The notes beneath the pieces are model-generated. The model saw only the letters and a program-made list of their open reading frames with translations. It had not been told where the DNA came from and ran no database searches. From Mameliella sp. CS4 (GTDB taxonomy: Bacteria > Pseudomonadota > Alphaproteobacteria > Rhodobacterales > Rhodobacteraceae), in the NCBI RefSeq assembly GCF_019392335.1, contig NZ_JAHXRQ010000029.1, forward strand, positions 1 to 47,111: 47,111 bases of DNA, written 5' to 3'. The position numbers were made by a program, and so were the translations under genes. Of the stretch, positions 7,709 to 16,093 are shown piece after piece; the stretch's first letter is position 1, and each line of letters starts with the position of its first letter.

Positions 7709-7939
7709 ATGGGAATCGGAAACATCGGCCTTCCCGGCCTTCTGCTGATCGCCGTTGTCGTGCTGGTGCTGTTCGGCCGCGGCAAGATTTCGTCGCTGAT
7801 GGGCGAAGTGGGCAAGGGCATCACCGCCTTCAAGAAGGGCGTGAGCGACGGCCAGCAGGAACTCGAAGACCAGAAGGCCGAAGAGGCCAAGGACGTGACG
7901 CCTGAAGAAGAAGAAGCCAAAGACAAGGACAAGGTGTAA
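7709..7939 (+). CDS. tatA: Sec-independent protein translocase subunit TatA
   Basis: At 76 residues this is the usual size of TatA. One N-terminal membrane helix (GLPGLLLIAVVVLVLFG) is followed by the FGRGKISSLMGEVGKGITAFKKG hinge and amphipathic helix, then an acidic tail rich in E and D. TatA oligomers form the size-variable passage for folded proteins across the inner membrane. AGGAGA lies 6 nt before ATG. It is first in tatA-tatB-tatC-DUF815, with 6 bp to tatB. Confidence 0.96.
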   Translation: MGIGNIGLPGLLLIAVVVLVLFGRGKISSLMGEVGKGITAFKKGVSDGQQELEDQKAEEAKDVTPEEEEAKDKDKV

Positions 7940-7945
7940 GCCACC

Positions 7946-8428
7946 ATGTTCGATCTCGGCTTCGGCGAACTGCTGGTCATCGGCATCGTTGCGCTGATCA
8001 TCGTCGGTCCCAAGGACCTGCCGGTGCTCTTTCGCAACGTCGGCCGGTTCATGGGCAAGGCGCGCGGCATGGCGCGCGAGTTCAGCCGCGCGATGAACGA
8101 CGCGGCGGATGAATCCGGCATGCGTGACGTGGCCAAGACCTTCAAGTCGGCCACCAACCCGGTCAGCAGCGCGATGGACGGCGTCAAGGATGCCGCCAAG
8201 TCCATGACCAACCTGGACCCGGACAGCGAGACCGGCAAGCTGGCCAAGGAACGCGACGAGGCCAAGAAAAAGATCGAGGCCAACGCCGCGCGCAAGGCCG
8301 CCGAGCGCAAGCAGCGCGAGGCCGAAGAGGCCGCGCGCCGGGCCGAGGAACTGGAGGCCTCTCTGAAGGCCCCCGATGAAGAGCCCGCGCCCAAGGCGGC
8401 GCCGGACGAAGGGGACAAACCGGCATGA
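7946..8428 (+). CDS. tatB: Twin-arginine translocase subunit TatB
   Basis: The 160-residue protein opens with MFDLGFGELLVIGIVALIIVGPKDLPVLFRNVGRFMGKARGM, the single membrane helix and hinge of TatB with the typical GPKDLP turn. A long amphipathic and charged region follows, including a probable coiled coil (about residues 95-140, KKKIEANAARKAAERKQREAEEAARRAEE). TatB works with TatC as receptor for twin-arginine signal peptides. Its stop overlaps tatC by 4 bp (ATGA). Confidence 0.96.
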   Translation: MFDLGFGELLVIGIVALIIVGPKDLPVLFRNVGRFMGKARGMAREFSRAMNDAADESGMRDVAKTFKSATNPVSSAMDGVKDAAKSMTNLDPDSETGKLAKERDEAKKKIEANAARKAAERKQREAEEAARRAEELEASLKAPDEEPAPKAAPDEGDKPA

Positions 8429-9399
8429 CCAATGCCCAGGACGAGATCGAGGACAGCTCGGCCCCGCTGATCGAGCATCTGGCGGAACTGCGGACACGGT
8501 TGATCCGGTCGGTGGTGGCGCTGCTGATCGGGATCTGTATCTGTTTCATTCCGCTGGGCGGCGATTTCATCGCCGAGCACATCCTGCGTTTCCTTCTGGG
8601 GCCGATCGAGGCGACGCTTCGTGCGTTGGGGGATCCCTCGCCGACGCTGCAATACACCAGTCCGCAGGAATATCTCTTCGTGCTGTTCCGCATCGGCCTT
8701 GTGTTCGGATTCGCAATGGCCTTTCCGGTCATCGGCTATCAGATGTGGCGTTTTGTGGCGCCGGGCCTGTACCGGACGGAAAAGAGCGCCTTTCTGCCCT
8801 TCCTTGTCGCCTCGCCGGCGATGTTCCTGCTGGGGGCGAGCTTTGCCCATTTCGTGGTGACGCCGCTCGCGATGGCCTTTTTCCTGGGCTTTACGGATGC
8901 GCCCTCGGTCTTTGCCAACCTGATGTCCGGTTCGGTCGACGCCGACGGGATCGCCGCCGCCGTGGTGCCAGAGACCTCCGAAGGGCTGAGGATCACCTTC
9001 TTCGGCAAGGTCAACGAGAGCCTGCAGACCTCGCTGGTTTTCATCATGGCCTTTGGCCTGTGTTTCCAGCTGCCGGTGCTGCTGACGCTGATGGGCAAGG
9101 CCGGACTGGTTTCGGCAGATGGCTTGGGCAGCGTGCGCAAATATGCCGCTGTCGGCATCCTGCTGCTGGCCGCGCTGGTCACGCCGCCGGATGTGGTCAC
9201 GCAGGTGATCCTGTTTACGGTTGTCTATGGTCTCTACGAAATCTCCATCTTCCTGGTGCGCCGCGTCGAGAAGAAGCGCGAGGAAGACCTCAAGGCGCAA
9301 GGCCTGTGGTTCGAGGAAGAGCCCGACACCGAGAATGACCCGCTGATGGACGAATTCGACGAAGAAGAGTTCGACGAAGGCGAGGACCGCCAGAAATGA
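8425..9399 (+). CDS. tatC: Twin-arginine translocase subunit TatC
   Basis: The protein has 324 residues with six predicted membrane helices. The N-terminal SSAPLIEHLAELRTRLIRSVVALL is the conserved first cytoplasmic segment with the signal-peptide-binding Glu, and YRTEKSAFLPFLVASPAMFLLGASFAHFVVTPLA is also typical. It is longer than E. coli TatC (about 258): a roughly 30-residue insertion near DAPSVFANLMSGSVDADGIAAAVVP precedes the TSLVFIMAFGL helix, and a strongly acidic C-terminal tail ends DEEEFDEGEDRQK. Overlaps on both sides (ATGA) show translational coupling. Confidence 0.97.
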   Translation: MTNAQDEIEDSSAPLIEHLAELRTRLIRSVVALLIGICICFIPLGGDFIAEHILRFLLGPIEATLRALGDPSPTLQYTSPQEYLFVLFRIGLVFGFAMAFPVIGYQMWRFVAPGLYRTEKSAFLPFLVASPAMFLLGASFAHFVVTPLAMAFFLGFTDAPSVFANLMSGSVDADGIAAAVVPETSEGLRITFFGKVNESLQTSLVFIMAFGLCFQLPVLLTLMGKAGLVSADGLGSVRKYAAVGILLLAALVTPPDVVTQVILFTVVYGLYEISIFLVRRVEKKREEDLKAQGLWFEEEPDTENDPLMDEFDEEEFDEGEDRQK

Positions 9400-10256
9400 G
9401 CGGAAAGAAGGCCAAGAGCACCGCGGCGCTGGAACGCATCGCCGCGGCGCTGGAACGGATGTCGCCAGCCCCGCAGGCGGAGCCGGCGTTCGACGGGGCA
9501 GAGGCCTTTGTCTGGCATGTCGAGCCGGACCGTCTGGTGCCGGTGGCACAGGTCAATCGCATCCCGCTGGACCTGCTGGTGGGGATCGACCGGTCCCGCG
9601 ACACGCTGCTGGAGAACACCCGCCAGTTCGCGCGCGGGCTGGCGGCCAACAACGCGCTTCTCTGGGGCGCGCGGGGCATGGGCAAGTCGAGCATCGTCAA
9701 GGCGGTCCACGCCGCCGTGCGCGCCGAGGGCCACGACCTGAAGCTGGTCGAGTTGCAGCGCGAGGACCTGGCCTCTGTCGGGCGGCTGCTGAACGTGCTG
9801 CGGCGCACGGATCATCGCTTTGTGCTGTTCTGCGACGACCTGTCGTTCAGCCATGACGACGAGCATTACAAGAGCCTCAAGGCGGTGCTGGACGGGGGCA
9901 TCGAGGGGCGGCCCGAGAACGTGCTGTTCTATGCCACGTCGAACCGCCGCCACCTGATGCCGCGCGACATGATCGAGAACGAACGCTCCACCGCCATCAA
10001 CCCGTCAGAGGCGGTCGAGGAAAAGGTGTCCCTGTCGGATCGCTTTGGTCTGTGGCTGGGCTTTCATCCCTGTTCGCAGGATGAATACCTGGAGATGATC
10101 CAGGGCTATTGTGATGCCTATGGGGTCAGCGTGGCCGAGGAAGAGCTGCGCGCCGAAGCGGTGGAATGGCAGGCGACGCGCGGGGCGCGGTCGGGCCGGG
10201 TGGCCTGGCAGTTCTTTACCGATCTCGCGGGACGCAAGGGCGGGTCGCTGGGCTAA
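9396..10256 (+). CDS. DUF815 family AAA-type ATPase
   Basis: This 286-residue protein has a Walker A motif GARGMGKSS (residues 91-99), a Walker B-like stretch FVLFCDDLSF, and the DUF815 signature LKAVLDGGIEGRPENVLFYATSNRRHLMPRDM, followed by ERSTAINPSEAVEEKVSLSDRFGLWLGFHP. DUF815 proteins are cytoplasmic P-loop ATPases of unknown role, often called predicted AAA+ superfamily ATPases. It is coupled to tatC by an ATGA overlap, so it belongs to the tat transcript. A direct role in Tat export is not established. Its stop overlaps that of the convergent HxlR gene. Confidence 0.9.
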   Translation: MSGKKAKSTAALERIAAALERMSPAPQAEPAFDGAEAFVWHVEPDRLVPVAQVNRIPLDLLVGIDRSRDTLLENTRQFARGLAANNALLWGARGMGKSSIVKAVHAAVRAEGHDLKLVELQREDLASVGRLLNVLRRTDHRFVLFCDDLSFSHDDEHYKSLKAVLDGGIEGRPENVLFYATSNRRHLMPRDMIENERSTAINPSEAVEEKVSLSDRFGLWLGFHPCSQDEYLEMIQGYCDAYGVSVAEEELRAEAVEWQATRGARSGRVAWQFFTDLAGRKGGSLG

Positions 10257-10957
10257 GCCCGGGTGTGCCCGGCGTCGCCCCGTTGCGAAGGGATCTGCGT
10301 CAACGGGCCGAGGTTCAGCCAATCTGTGAGGTGCCTCCGGGCCCAGCTGTCCCCCAGGACCTCCAGCCGCTCTGTCTCGATCGCCCGGGCGGGGCTGAGG
10401 TCCCCGCGAAGCAGATAGATCGCGTCCGGTAGCGTGCAGGCGAGATAGAGGTTCACCTCTCCGCCGGGATCGTCCAGGCAAAGCTCGCAGGTGCCTTTCT
10501 GGTTCAGGAACCACCAGAGACGTTTCGAGTCGACCTGATCCGCCAGTTCAAGCCGGACAAGACAGCGCCTGGCGCCGAAGGCCCCCGGATCGGTGCCACT
10601 TTCGAGCCCCCAGACGAGAAGACCCAGGTCGATCTCGTGGTCCTTCAGCCTGCGGCGTGTCCAGCGTTGTCCCCAGATGCCAAGCGCCTCGACAATCGGT
10701 ACGAACTCGCGGCCCGCATCGGTCAGCCTGTAGCCCGGGTGTCTTTCGCCCATGTGGCACCGTTCGATGACACCTTCCTCGATGAGCCATTTCAGGCGGG
10801 ATGACAGCAGCGACGGAGACATCAGGGGCACGCCGCGCTTCAGCTCTGTAAAGCGGCGCGGCCCGGCGGCAAGATCACGGACAATCAGCGCGTTCCAGCG
10901 CTCGCAAAAGAGCTCTGCCGCCTTGGCGACCGGACAGAACTGGCCGTAGGGTTTCAC
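10253..10957 (-). CDS. HxlR-family winged-helix transcriptional regulator
   Basis: The N-terminal half is an HxlR winged helix: KPYGQFCPVAKAAELFCERWNALIVRDLAAGPRRFTELKRGVPLMSPSLLSSRLKWLIEEGVIER. It has the conserved Cys near residue 7 used by redox-sensing members. The C-terminal ~110 residues form an extra domain with RCLVRLELADQVDSKRLWWF and CELCLDDPGGEVNLYLACTL, resembling an SCP2-like fold seen in some HxlR proteins. I chose GTG 10957 (GGGAG 8 nt upstream); an ATG at 10996 with AGGTGA upstream would add 13 residues. It is divergent from the methyltransferase gene, its likely target. Confidence 0.88.
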   Translation of the reverse strand: MKPYGQFCPVAKAAELFCERWNALIVRDLAAGPRRFTELKRGVPLMSPSLLSSRLKWLIEEGVIERCHMGERHPGYRLTDAGREFVPIVEALGIWGQRWTRRRLKDHEIDLGLLVWGLESGTDPGAFGARRCLVRLELADQVDSKRLWWFLNQKGTCELCLDDPGGEVNLYLACTLPDAIYLLRGDLSPARAIETERLEVLGDSWARRHLTDWLNLGPLTQIPSQRGDAGHTRA

Positions 10958-11050
10958 GCCGGACTCCCGTGGTACAGATCTTGAACTATACCGCATGGCG
11001 GTCGTTGCGTCACCTTCGGGCTGCAAGCCAACAGTCTCGGAGGGCGAACC

Positions 11051-11869
11051 ATGACCACATCCACTGCAGCGACCGGACAACTGTCGACCTCGGCTGCCGA
11101 AGTCTACGACGCCTTTTTCGTACCCGCGTTGTTCGGGGCCTGGGCAGGGCCCCTTTGCGATGCTGCCAAGGTCATAGCGGGCAGCAGCGTTCTGGACGTC
11201 GCCTGCGGGACCGGCGCGACAACCCGCGAGGCTGCCCGCCGGGCAGGTGACGCGGGCCAGGTCACCGGGCTTGACCGAAATGACGGCATGATCGCGGTGG
11301 CCCGTGGACACGGGGCCGGTATCACCTGGGTGGAGGGGCGCGCAGAGTCCTTGCCTTTTTCATCCGGGAGCTTTGATGTCCTGCTCTGCCAGTTCGGGCT
11401 GATGTTCTTTGACGACCGGGCCGCGGCACTTGGCGAAATGAGGCGCGTTCTGCGCCCCGGTGGCCGGATCGCCCTGTCGGTCTGGGACAGCGCCAGTAAC
11501 TCGCCGGGCTATGCAGCCATGATCGCCCTGATCGAAGAGATGTTCGGGGACCAGGCCGCCGGCGCCCTGCGCGCGCCCTTTGTGCTTGGCGATCCGGCGG
11601 ATCTCGCAGCCGTGCTTGACGCCGGTGGGCTGGGTGGGGCGCAGGTCACCACCCGGACCGGCACCGCGCGCTTTGCCTCGATCCGCGATTGGGTGCGGAC
11701 GGATGTCAGGGGTTGGACCCTGGCGGACTTCATCGATGACGCAGGGGTCGAGGCCCTGGTGGCTTCGGCAGAGCGGCAGTTGGGCCAGTTTGTCGGCCCG
11801 GACGGCGGAGTGGTCTTTCCGGCGCCAGCGCATATCGCGACCTGGGAAAAAGGCGTGCCGGAGGCCTGA
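11051..11869 (+). CDS. Class I SAM-dependent methyltransferase
   Basis: This 272-residue cytoplasmic protein has motif I SVLDVACGTGATTREAARRAG, the acidic loop after it (VTGLDRNDGMIAVARG), and the post-II region SFDVLLCQFGLMFFDDRAAALGEMRRVLRPGGRIALSVWD typical of the UbiE/Methyltransf_11 group. It transfers methyl from S-adenosylmethionine to an unknown small-molecule substrate. It is divergent from the HxlR regulator across about 93 bp, suggesting a regulator-target pair. Together they separate the tat block from nlpD. The substrate cannot be inferred. Confidence 0.9.
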   Translation: MTTSTAATGQLSTSAAEVYDAFFVPALFGAWAGPLCDAAKVIAGSSVLDVACGTGATTREAARRAGDAGQVTGLDRNDGMIAVARGHGAGITWVEGRAESLPFSSGSFDVLLCQFGLMFFDDRAAALGEMRRVLRPGGRIALSVWDSASNSPGYAAMIALIEEMFGDQAAGALRAPFVLGDPADLAAVLDAGGLGGAQVTTRTGTARFASIRDWVRTDVRGWTLADFIDDAGVEALVASAERQLGQFVGPDGGVVFPAPAHIATWEKGVPEA

Positions 11870-11888
11870 TGCCGGGCTTGAAGACGAC

Positions 11889-11915
11889 AGGCCCCGTCGC
11901 GCGGCGGCGGGGCCT
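11889..11915. terminator. GC-rich hairpin between convergent genes
   Basis: A 12-bp stem with one G-T wobble (11889-11900 with 11904-11915, loop GCG) lies between the ends of the methyltransferase and nlpD genes. Neither side has a T tract, so it may be a weak or Rho-assisted terminator or a barrier to converging transcripts. Confidence 0.45.
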
Positions 11916-11932
11916 GCTGATGCGCGATACGA

Positions 11933-13099
11933 TCAGCGCAGGTAGGACATCGGGTCCGCGCTGTCGAGGCCTTGGCGCACCTCGAAGTGCAGGAAGCCGA
12001 CTTCGCCCGGGGCGACGCGGGCGATCTGCTGCCCACGGCTGACGGAATCGCCGACACTCACGCTGATATCGGCCACGTTCAGGTAGACCGTGTTCACGTT
12101 GTCCGGGTGACGGACGATGATGAAGCTGGAGCCATTGGTCTTTTTCGACACGCTGATGACCGATCCGGCGGCAGCGGCGGCAACCGGCGTGCCGGGCGAG
12201 GCGCTGATGTCAATGCCGGGGTTCGAGCCGGGGTTGTATTCGCGGATGATCGAACCGGACACTGGCATCGTCATGCTGCCCTTCGCCTTGGCCTTGTTCT
12301 GGCCGATGTCGGCCACGGGCTTTTCGGGTTTGGGCGTCGGGTCGGCGGTGCCACGCGGTTTGGGTGTCTCGGCGGGCAGGGGGGCGGCGGCCGAAGGCGG
12401 CACCGGCGTCGGCGATCCCGATCCCGGCGGCGTGGTGGCCGGCTCCGAACGGCGCGGTTCCGTCGGCTTGGCCACGGGGATCAGAAGGTACTGGCCCTCG
12501 CGGATCGAGAAATCCTTGTCCAGCCCGTTCCATTCCGACAGGGCGCGCGGCGACACCTGGTAGAGCCGGGCGATGGTAAAGGCGGTTTCGCCCCGGGCGA
12601 CCTTGTGCCGGACCGGTTCGACGCCTGCCTGCGGGTCCGCCGTGCGGCGCGAGGTGTCGGGCGCGCCGTCGATGGCGTTGGAGGCCAGGGTGGTGACGTC
12701 CACGCTGGACGGCGAGCGGATCGGGCCAGTGGTGGTGGCGCCGGTCGCGGGCGAGGGTTCGGCCACGCGGCGGGGCAGGGCGATGATCTCGCCCCGGCGC
12801 AGCGGGTCGTTCGGGCGGATGCCGTTGTAACGGCCCAGCTCGTCCGCAGGCAGGCCGATGCGGGCGGCGACATCGGCCAGGGTATCGCCCCGCTGGGCAA
12901 CGGCCACCTGGTAGCTGGGGTAGGAAATGATTCCGCGGTTGTCCGGCTCTGGCCGGGCGGTCGTGGCCTTGAGCGCGGCATCGGTTGTGTCGACGCCGCC
13001 ACCGATCCCGCCGCGCAGGTCGAAATCGACCCCGTCGGAACAGGCGGAAAGCAGGGCAACAAGGGCAAGCGCCGTCATGGGGCGGGAGGCAAGTGTCAT
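11933..13099 (-). CDS. nlpD: NlpD-like lipoprotein, two LysM + degenerate M23/LytM domain
   Basis: The protein has 388 residues. A lipoprotein signal ends at LLSAC (Cys near residue 20). Two LysM peptidoglycan-binding domains follow (about residues 65-110, QVAVAQRGDTLADVAARIGL; about 167-210, VARGETAFTIARLYQVSP). A Pro-rich linker leads to a C-terminal M23-type domain (about residues 280-388). The zinc ligands are lost: the usual HxGxD is NPGID and the HxH motif is FLHFE. E. coli NlpD has the same loss and acts by activating a cell-wall amidase in division, so an activator role is likely. It is last in surE-pcm-nlpD. Confidence 0.9.
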   Translation of the reverse strand: MTLASRPMTALALVALLSACSDGVDFDLRGGIGGGVDTTDAALKATTARPEPDNRGIISYPSYQVAVAQRGDTLADVAARIGLPADELGRYNGIRPNDPLRRGEIIALPRRVAEPSPATGATTTGPIRSPSSVDVTTLASNAIDGAPDTSRRTADPQAGVEPVRHKVARGETAFTIARLYQVSPRALSEWNGLDKDFSIREGQYLLIPVAKPTEPRRSEPATTPPGSGSPTPVPPSAAAPLPAETPKPRGTADPTPKPEKPVADIGQNKAKAKGSMTMPVSGSIIREYNPGSNPGIDISASPGTPVAAAAAGSVISVSKKTNGSSFIIVRHPDNVNTVYLNVADISVSVGDSVSRGQQIARVAPGEVGFLHFEVRQGLDSADPMSYLR

Positions 13100-13176
13100 C
13101 TCGATATCCTCACATGCACCCCTTGTCTCCGGGGCGTCACAGGTTGGCGGCGCCTGTCCGACACCGCACCAGCCGG

Positions 13177-13818
13177 TCAGTCCTTGCCAAGCCCTTCGAC
13201 CAGCGGGACGAAACGCACCGGGCGCATCTCGTGGTACTCATACCCGCTGTCGGTCCGCGTCACGCGGATCAGGCTTTGCACGGCGTCGGACTGGCCCACC
13301 GGCACCACCATGATACCGCCAATCTTCAGTTGCGCCAATAGGGGGCCGGGGGGGTCTTCGGCGGCTGCGGTCACAATAATGCGGTCAAAGGGCGCCTGGT
13401 CGGGTAATCCGAACGAACCGTCGGCGGTGAAGGCGGTGATATTGGTCAGCTCAAGCGCTTCGAAAACCGCCCGCGCCGCATGGACCAGCCGCCGGTGCCG
13501 GTCGACCGTGTAGACCCGGCGCGCAAGCTGGGACAGGATCGCCGCCTGGTAGCCAGAGCCGGTGCCCACCTCCAGCACCTTGTCGCGCGGCCCGATCTTC
13601 AGCGCCTGGGTCATCAAGCCGACGACGGAAGGCTGCGAGATAGTTTGCCCGCAGGCGATGGGCAGCGGCATGTCGTCGTAGGCGCGGTCGGTGAAATAGC
13701 CCTGGATGAAACGTCCGCGGTCGATGCTTTCCATTGCGTTCAGCACGGCTTTGTCCGTCACGCCCTTGGAGCGCAGCGCAAAGAGGAATTGCATCTTTGC
13801 TTCGGCGTCGAAGCTCAT
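13177..13818 (-). CDS. pcm: Protein-L-isoaspartate O-methyltransferase
   Basis: The 213-residue protein has typical PCMT length. The substrate-loop motif GQTISQPSVVGLMTQAL, SAM-binding motif I VLEVGTGSGYQAAILSQL and the following VYTVDRHRRLV are diagnostic. It methylates isoaspartyl residues in damaged proteins so that they revert to aspartate. Its start overlaps the surE stop by 4 bp (ATGA), as in other proteobacteria where surE, pcm and nlpD are neighbours. A 77-bp gap separates it from nlpD. Confidence 0.96.
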   Translation of the reverse strand: MSFDAEAKMQFLFALRSKGVTDKAVLNAMESIDRGRFIQGYFTDRAYDDMPLPIACGQTISQPSVVGLMTQALKIGPRDKVLEVGTGSGYQAAILSQLARRVYTVDRHRRLVHAARAVFEALELTNITAFTADGSFGLPDQAPFDRIIVTAAAEDPPGPLLAQLKIGGIMVVPVGQSDAVQSLIRVTRTDSGYEYHEMRPVRFVPLVEGLGKD

Positions 13819-14600
13819 GAAAAGGCGTCTTTCAGGCTGTCCAGCGCCGCGTGATCGGTCAGGTCGGCCAGCATCGGCGTGACGGTGATCCAGCCCTTGA
13901 GGTTCAAGTCCGCATCGGTGCCGCTGTCGGTTGCGGCGCGCTGGTCGCCGCCGCGCACCCAGAGGAAACGCCGGCCGGACGGCGAATGCGTCGCCTCGAC
14001 GGAAAAGCGGGTGTCGCGGCGCAGGCCCTGCGGCGCGACCGTGGTGCCCGCCACGTCATCCGCCGGGACCGGGGGGAAATTCACGTTGTAGAAGCGTCGA
14101 TAGCCGCCCGCGTGGCCCGGATCGGCGGCCAGGATGGCCCGCACAGTCGCCGCGCCATGTATGGCGGAGGCCTCGAACGGGTTGTCGGCCAGGGCGTTGG
14201 CGGGGCCGTAGTACTGCGACAGGGCGATGGCGGGCAGCCCCTGCAAAGCGGCCTCCATCGCGCCGCCCAGCGTGCCGGAATAGAGCGCGTTCTCGGCCGA
14301 GTTGTTGCCCCGGTTCACGCCCGACAGCACCAGGTCCGGTGGATTGTCCTTTAGCACGTCATGCACTCCGGCCAGCACGCAGTCCGCTGGACTGCCTTCG
14401 GCGGCAAAGGTGCGGTCGTCCAGTTGCGCGATCATCGTCGGGTGGCTGTACGAGATGCAATGCGCCACGCCCGATTGCTCAAAGGCGGGGGCCACGGTCC
14501 AGACCTCGCCCGAAGGCCCGGCCAGATCGGCGGCGATGTCGGCAAGAACCTTGAGACCCGGCGCGTTGATGCCGTCGTCATTGGTGATGAGAATGCGCAT
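13815..14600 (-). CDS. surE: 5'/3'-nucleotidase SurE
   Basis: The protein has 261 residues. The N-terminal ILITNDDGINAPGLKVLADI carries the metal-binding Asp pair (residues 8-9). SGVNRGNNSAENALYSGTLGGAMEA and the C-terminal KGWITVTPMLADLTD are family hallmarks. SurE dephosphorylates nucleoside monophosphates (and short polyphosphate in E. coli) using a divalent metal. No strong ribosome site precedes ATG 14600. It is first of a coupled operon with pcm and nlpD. Confidence 0.96.
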   Translation of the reverse strand: MRILITNDDGINAPGLKVLADIAADLAGPSGEVWTVAPAFEQSGVAHCISYSHPTMIAQLDDRTFAAEGSPADCVLAGVHDVLKDNPPDLVLSGVNRGNNSAENALYSGTLGGAMEAALQGLPAIALSQYYGPANALADNPFEASAIHGAATVRAILAADPGHAGGYRRFYNVNFPPVPADDVAGTTVAPQGLRRDTRFSVEATHSPSGRRFLWVRGGDQRAATDSGTDADLNLKGWITVTPMLADLTDHAALDSLKDAFS

Positions 14601-14681
14601 GAAGGGGTGCCCGTGCTGGTTTGTTCTTCTCTAGGGGCTGGACCGGTTGTGTTGCAACCCTCTGATAGGCCGGTCGCGCCT

Positions 14682-14703
14682 GGCACCTCACGGGCGAGGT
14701 GCC
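14682..14703 (-). terminator. Hairpin downstream of the SDR gene
   Basis: A perfect 8-bp inverted repeat (14682-14689 with 14696-14703) with a 6-nt loop lies 14 bp after the minus-strand SDR gene and upstream of surE. There is no T tract, so termination is only possible, not clear. Confidence 0.4.
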
Positions 14704-14717
14704 GAAGCCACGGCCCC

Positions 14718-15380
14718 TCAGGTAAGCGTGGCGATCAGGCGCGCGGCCTCGGCCTCTGGCGTGGCCAGCGTGTCGCGGTTCTCTCCGGGGTGAAAGCGGG
14801 CGCGGACGGAGGTGGCCATCGGGCGCGGTTCCAGCACATGGACCCGGGGGCCGGTGCGTTCGGATTCAGCGGCCCAGCTGCGGGCCAGGGCGATCTGGGC
14901 CGCCTTGGTCGTGCCGTAGAGGCCGTAGAATTTCTCTCCCTTGACGGGATCGTCGAAGAACAGGGCCTGCCCGGTTTCCCCCAGCAGCGGCGCGACGAAG
15001 GGGACAAGGTGGCCCATCGCGTCGGCATTGGTGGCCAGCGACTTCTGCCATTCCTTCGGATCGATATGAACCGCCGGGGTCAGCGCGCTGGCATGGACCG
15101 CCGTATGCGCCCAGAGCGCCAGCGTGCCCTCACCCTCGGGTGTCTCGGGCGACCAGCGGTCATGAATCGAGCGGCAGAGATGGGCCATCGCGTCGCGATC
15201 GGTGACATCCATCGGCGCCAGGGTGGCCTGGCCGCCCTTTGCCTTGATGCGGTCGTCGAGCTCTTCGAGCCCGCCGACGGTGCGGGCAACGGCGATGATA
15301 TGATGATCGGGGGCAAGTGCCTCTGCCAGGGCAAAGCCCAGGCCACGAGAGGCGCCGGTGATGAGGGCGAGCTTGGTCAT
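14718..15380 (-). CDS. Atypical short-chain dehydrogenase/reductase
   Basis: The protein has 220 residues from ATG 15380, directly before the nucleotide-binding start TKLALITGASRGLGFALAEAL (TGxxxGxG). The YxxxK pair is present (Y155, K159 in GLYGTTKAAQ). Two usual features are changed: the structural NNAG is LWAHTAVH, and the catalytic Ser normally about 13 residues before the Tyr is replaced in ALFFDDPVKG. Activity may be altered or absent. An NAD(P)-dependent oxidoreductase is the family expectation; the substrate is unknown. It lies between surE and a DUF2199 gene, all on the minus strand. Confidence 0.85.
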   Translation of the reverse strand: MTKLALITGASRGLGFALAEALAPDHHIIAVARTVGGLEELDDRIKAKGGQATLAPMDVTDRDAMAHLCRSIHDRWSPETPEGEGTLALWAHTAVHASALTPAVHIDPKEWQKSLATNADAMGHLVPFVAPLLGETGQALFFDDPVKGEKFYGLYGTTKAAQIALARSWAAESERTGPRVHVLEPRPMATSVRARFHPGENRDTLATPEAEAARLIATLT

Positions 15381-15431
15381 GGCGGCTGATGTGCCGGGGT
15401 TTCGCGAGCGCGTCAAGCGCGGCGCGTTGCC

Positions 15432-15995
15432 TCAATCCGCGGCAAGATGCGGGCGAATGTCGTCGCCGCAGGCGGCGTAGATCTCCAGCAGGTCGTCAAA
15501 CGAAATTCCCTGTGCCTGCGCCTCGGCCAGCGGGCCATCGGTAGCGGTCAGTCGTGGGCGTTGTGACGGGTCGGGCAGGGTGAGCGTGACGGCGCTCTCG
15601 GCCTCGTCCTCGAACAGGGGCAGTGCATTGGCCAAGAGGCCCTCGGCAGGGCCGAAGGGCTGGTCCGGGTGCTCAATGGTCGCAAGATAGGCGCGAAAGA
15701 CCGGCTCGGGCACTTCGGCCCAGGGGCCAAAGGAAAACCAGTCCTCGCTGCCGCGCAGGGGCAGGGTCAGCACGGCGCGCAGGAAATAGCGCGCCCCGAT
15801 GCGGCAGAACTCCGGTCCCAGCCGGTCATTCTCGATGTCCAGGTCGTCTTCGCCCAGGCGTTCCCCATGCGGCCATGCGTCCGGCGCGTCGAACCCGATG
15901 TCAAAAATGCCCGAGAACCGCCGTCCACAGCAGGGGCAGGCCCGGTTCGGGTCATTGAAGCGGCGCCAACGGCTGTCGAGAGCTAAAAGGGTCAT
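15432..15995 (-). CDS. DUF2199-like protein, function unknown
   Basis: The protein has 187 residues. An N-terminal RACPCCGRRFSGIFDIGFDAPDAWPHG holds a CxxC pair likely to bind zinc or be redox-active. DIENDRLGPEFCRIGARYFLRAVLTLPLRGSEDWFSFGPWAEV follows. This order (Cys pair, pale acidic loop, then FxxGxWAEV) resembles the DUF2199 family. No catalytic residues can be assigned. It is 51 bp upstream of the SDR gene on the same strand and divergent from a small secreted protein. Confidence 0.72.
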   Translation of the reverse strand: MTLLALDSRWRRFNDPNRACPCCGRRFSGIFDIGFDAPDAWPHGERLGEDDLDIENDRLGPEFCRIGARYFLRAVLTLPLRGSEDWFSFGPWAEVPEPVFRAYLATIEHPDQPFGPAEGLLANALPLFEDEAESAVTLTLPDPSQRPRLTATDGPLAEAQAQGISFDDLLEIYAACGDDIRPHLAAD

Positions 15996-16093
15996 GTCTC
16001 GGGTGTGAGGGGCTTTGCCCGGACGGTCAAGAGGCTGGGCAGGCGGTCTGCCTTACGGCATGCTGTCCCCAAAAGCGATGCGGGAGAGTGACG

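Noticed and set aside
6889..9549. An 886-codon open frame on the minus strand across the WYL gene and tat operon
   Set aside because: It lies antisense or out of frame to well-supported genes, is rich in Arg, Gly, Pro and His as expected for mirror frames of GC-rich DNA, and has no family motif.
11972..13513. 513-codon plus-strand frame opposite nlpD and pcm
   Set aside because: Gly/Arg-rich shadow of conserved minus-strand genes.
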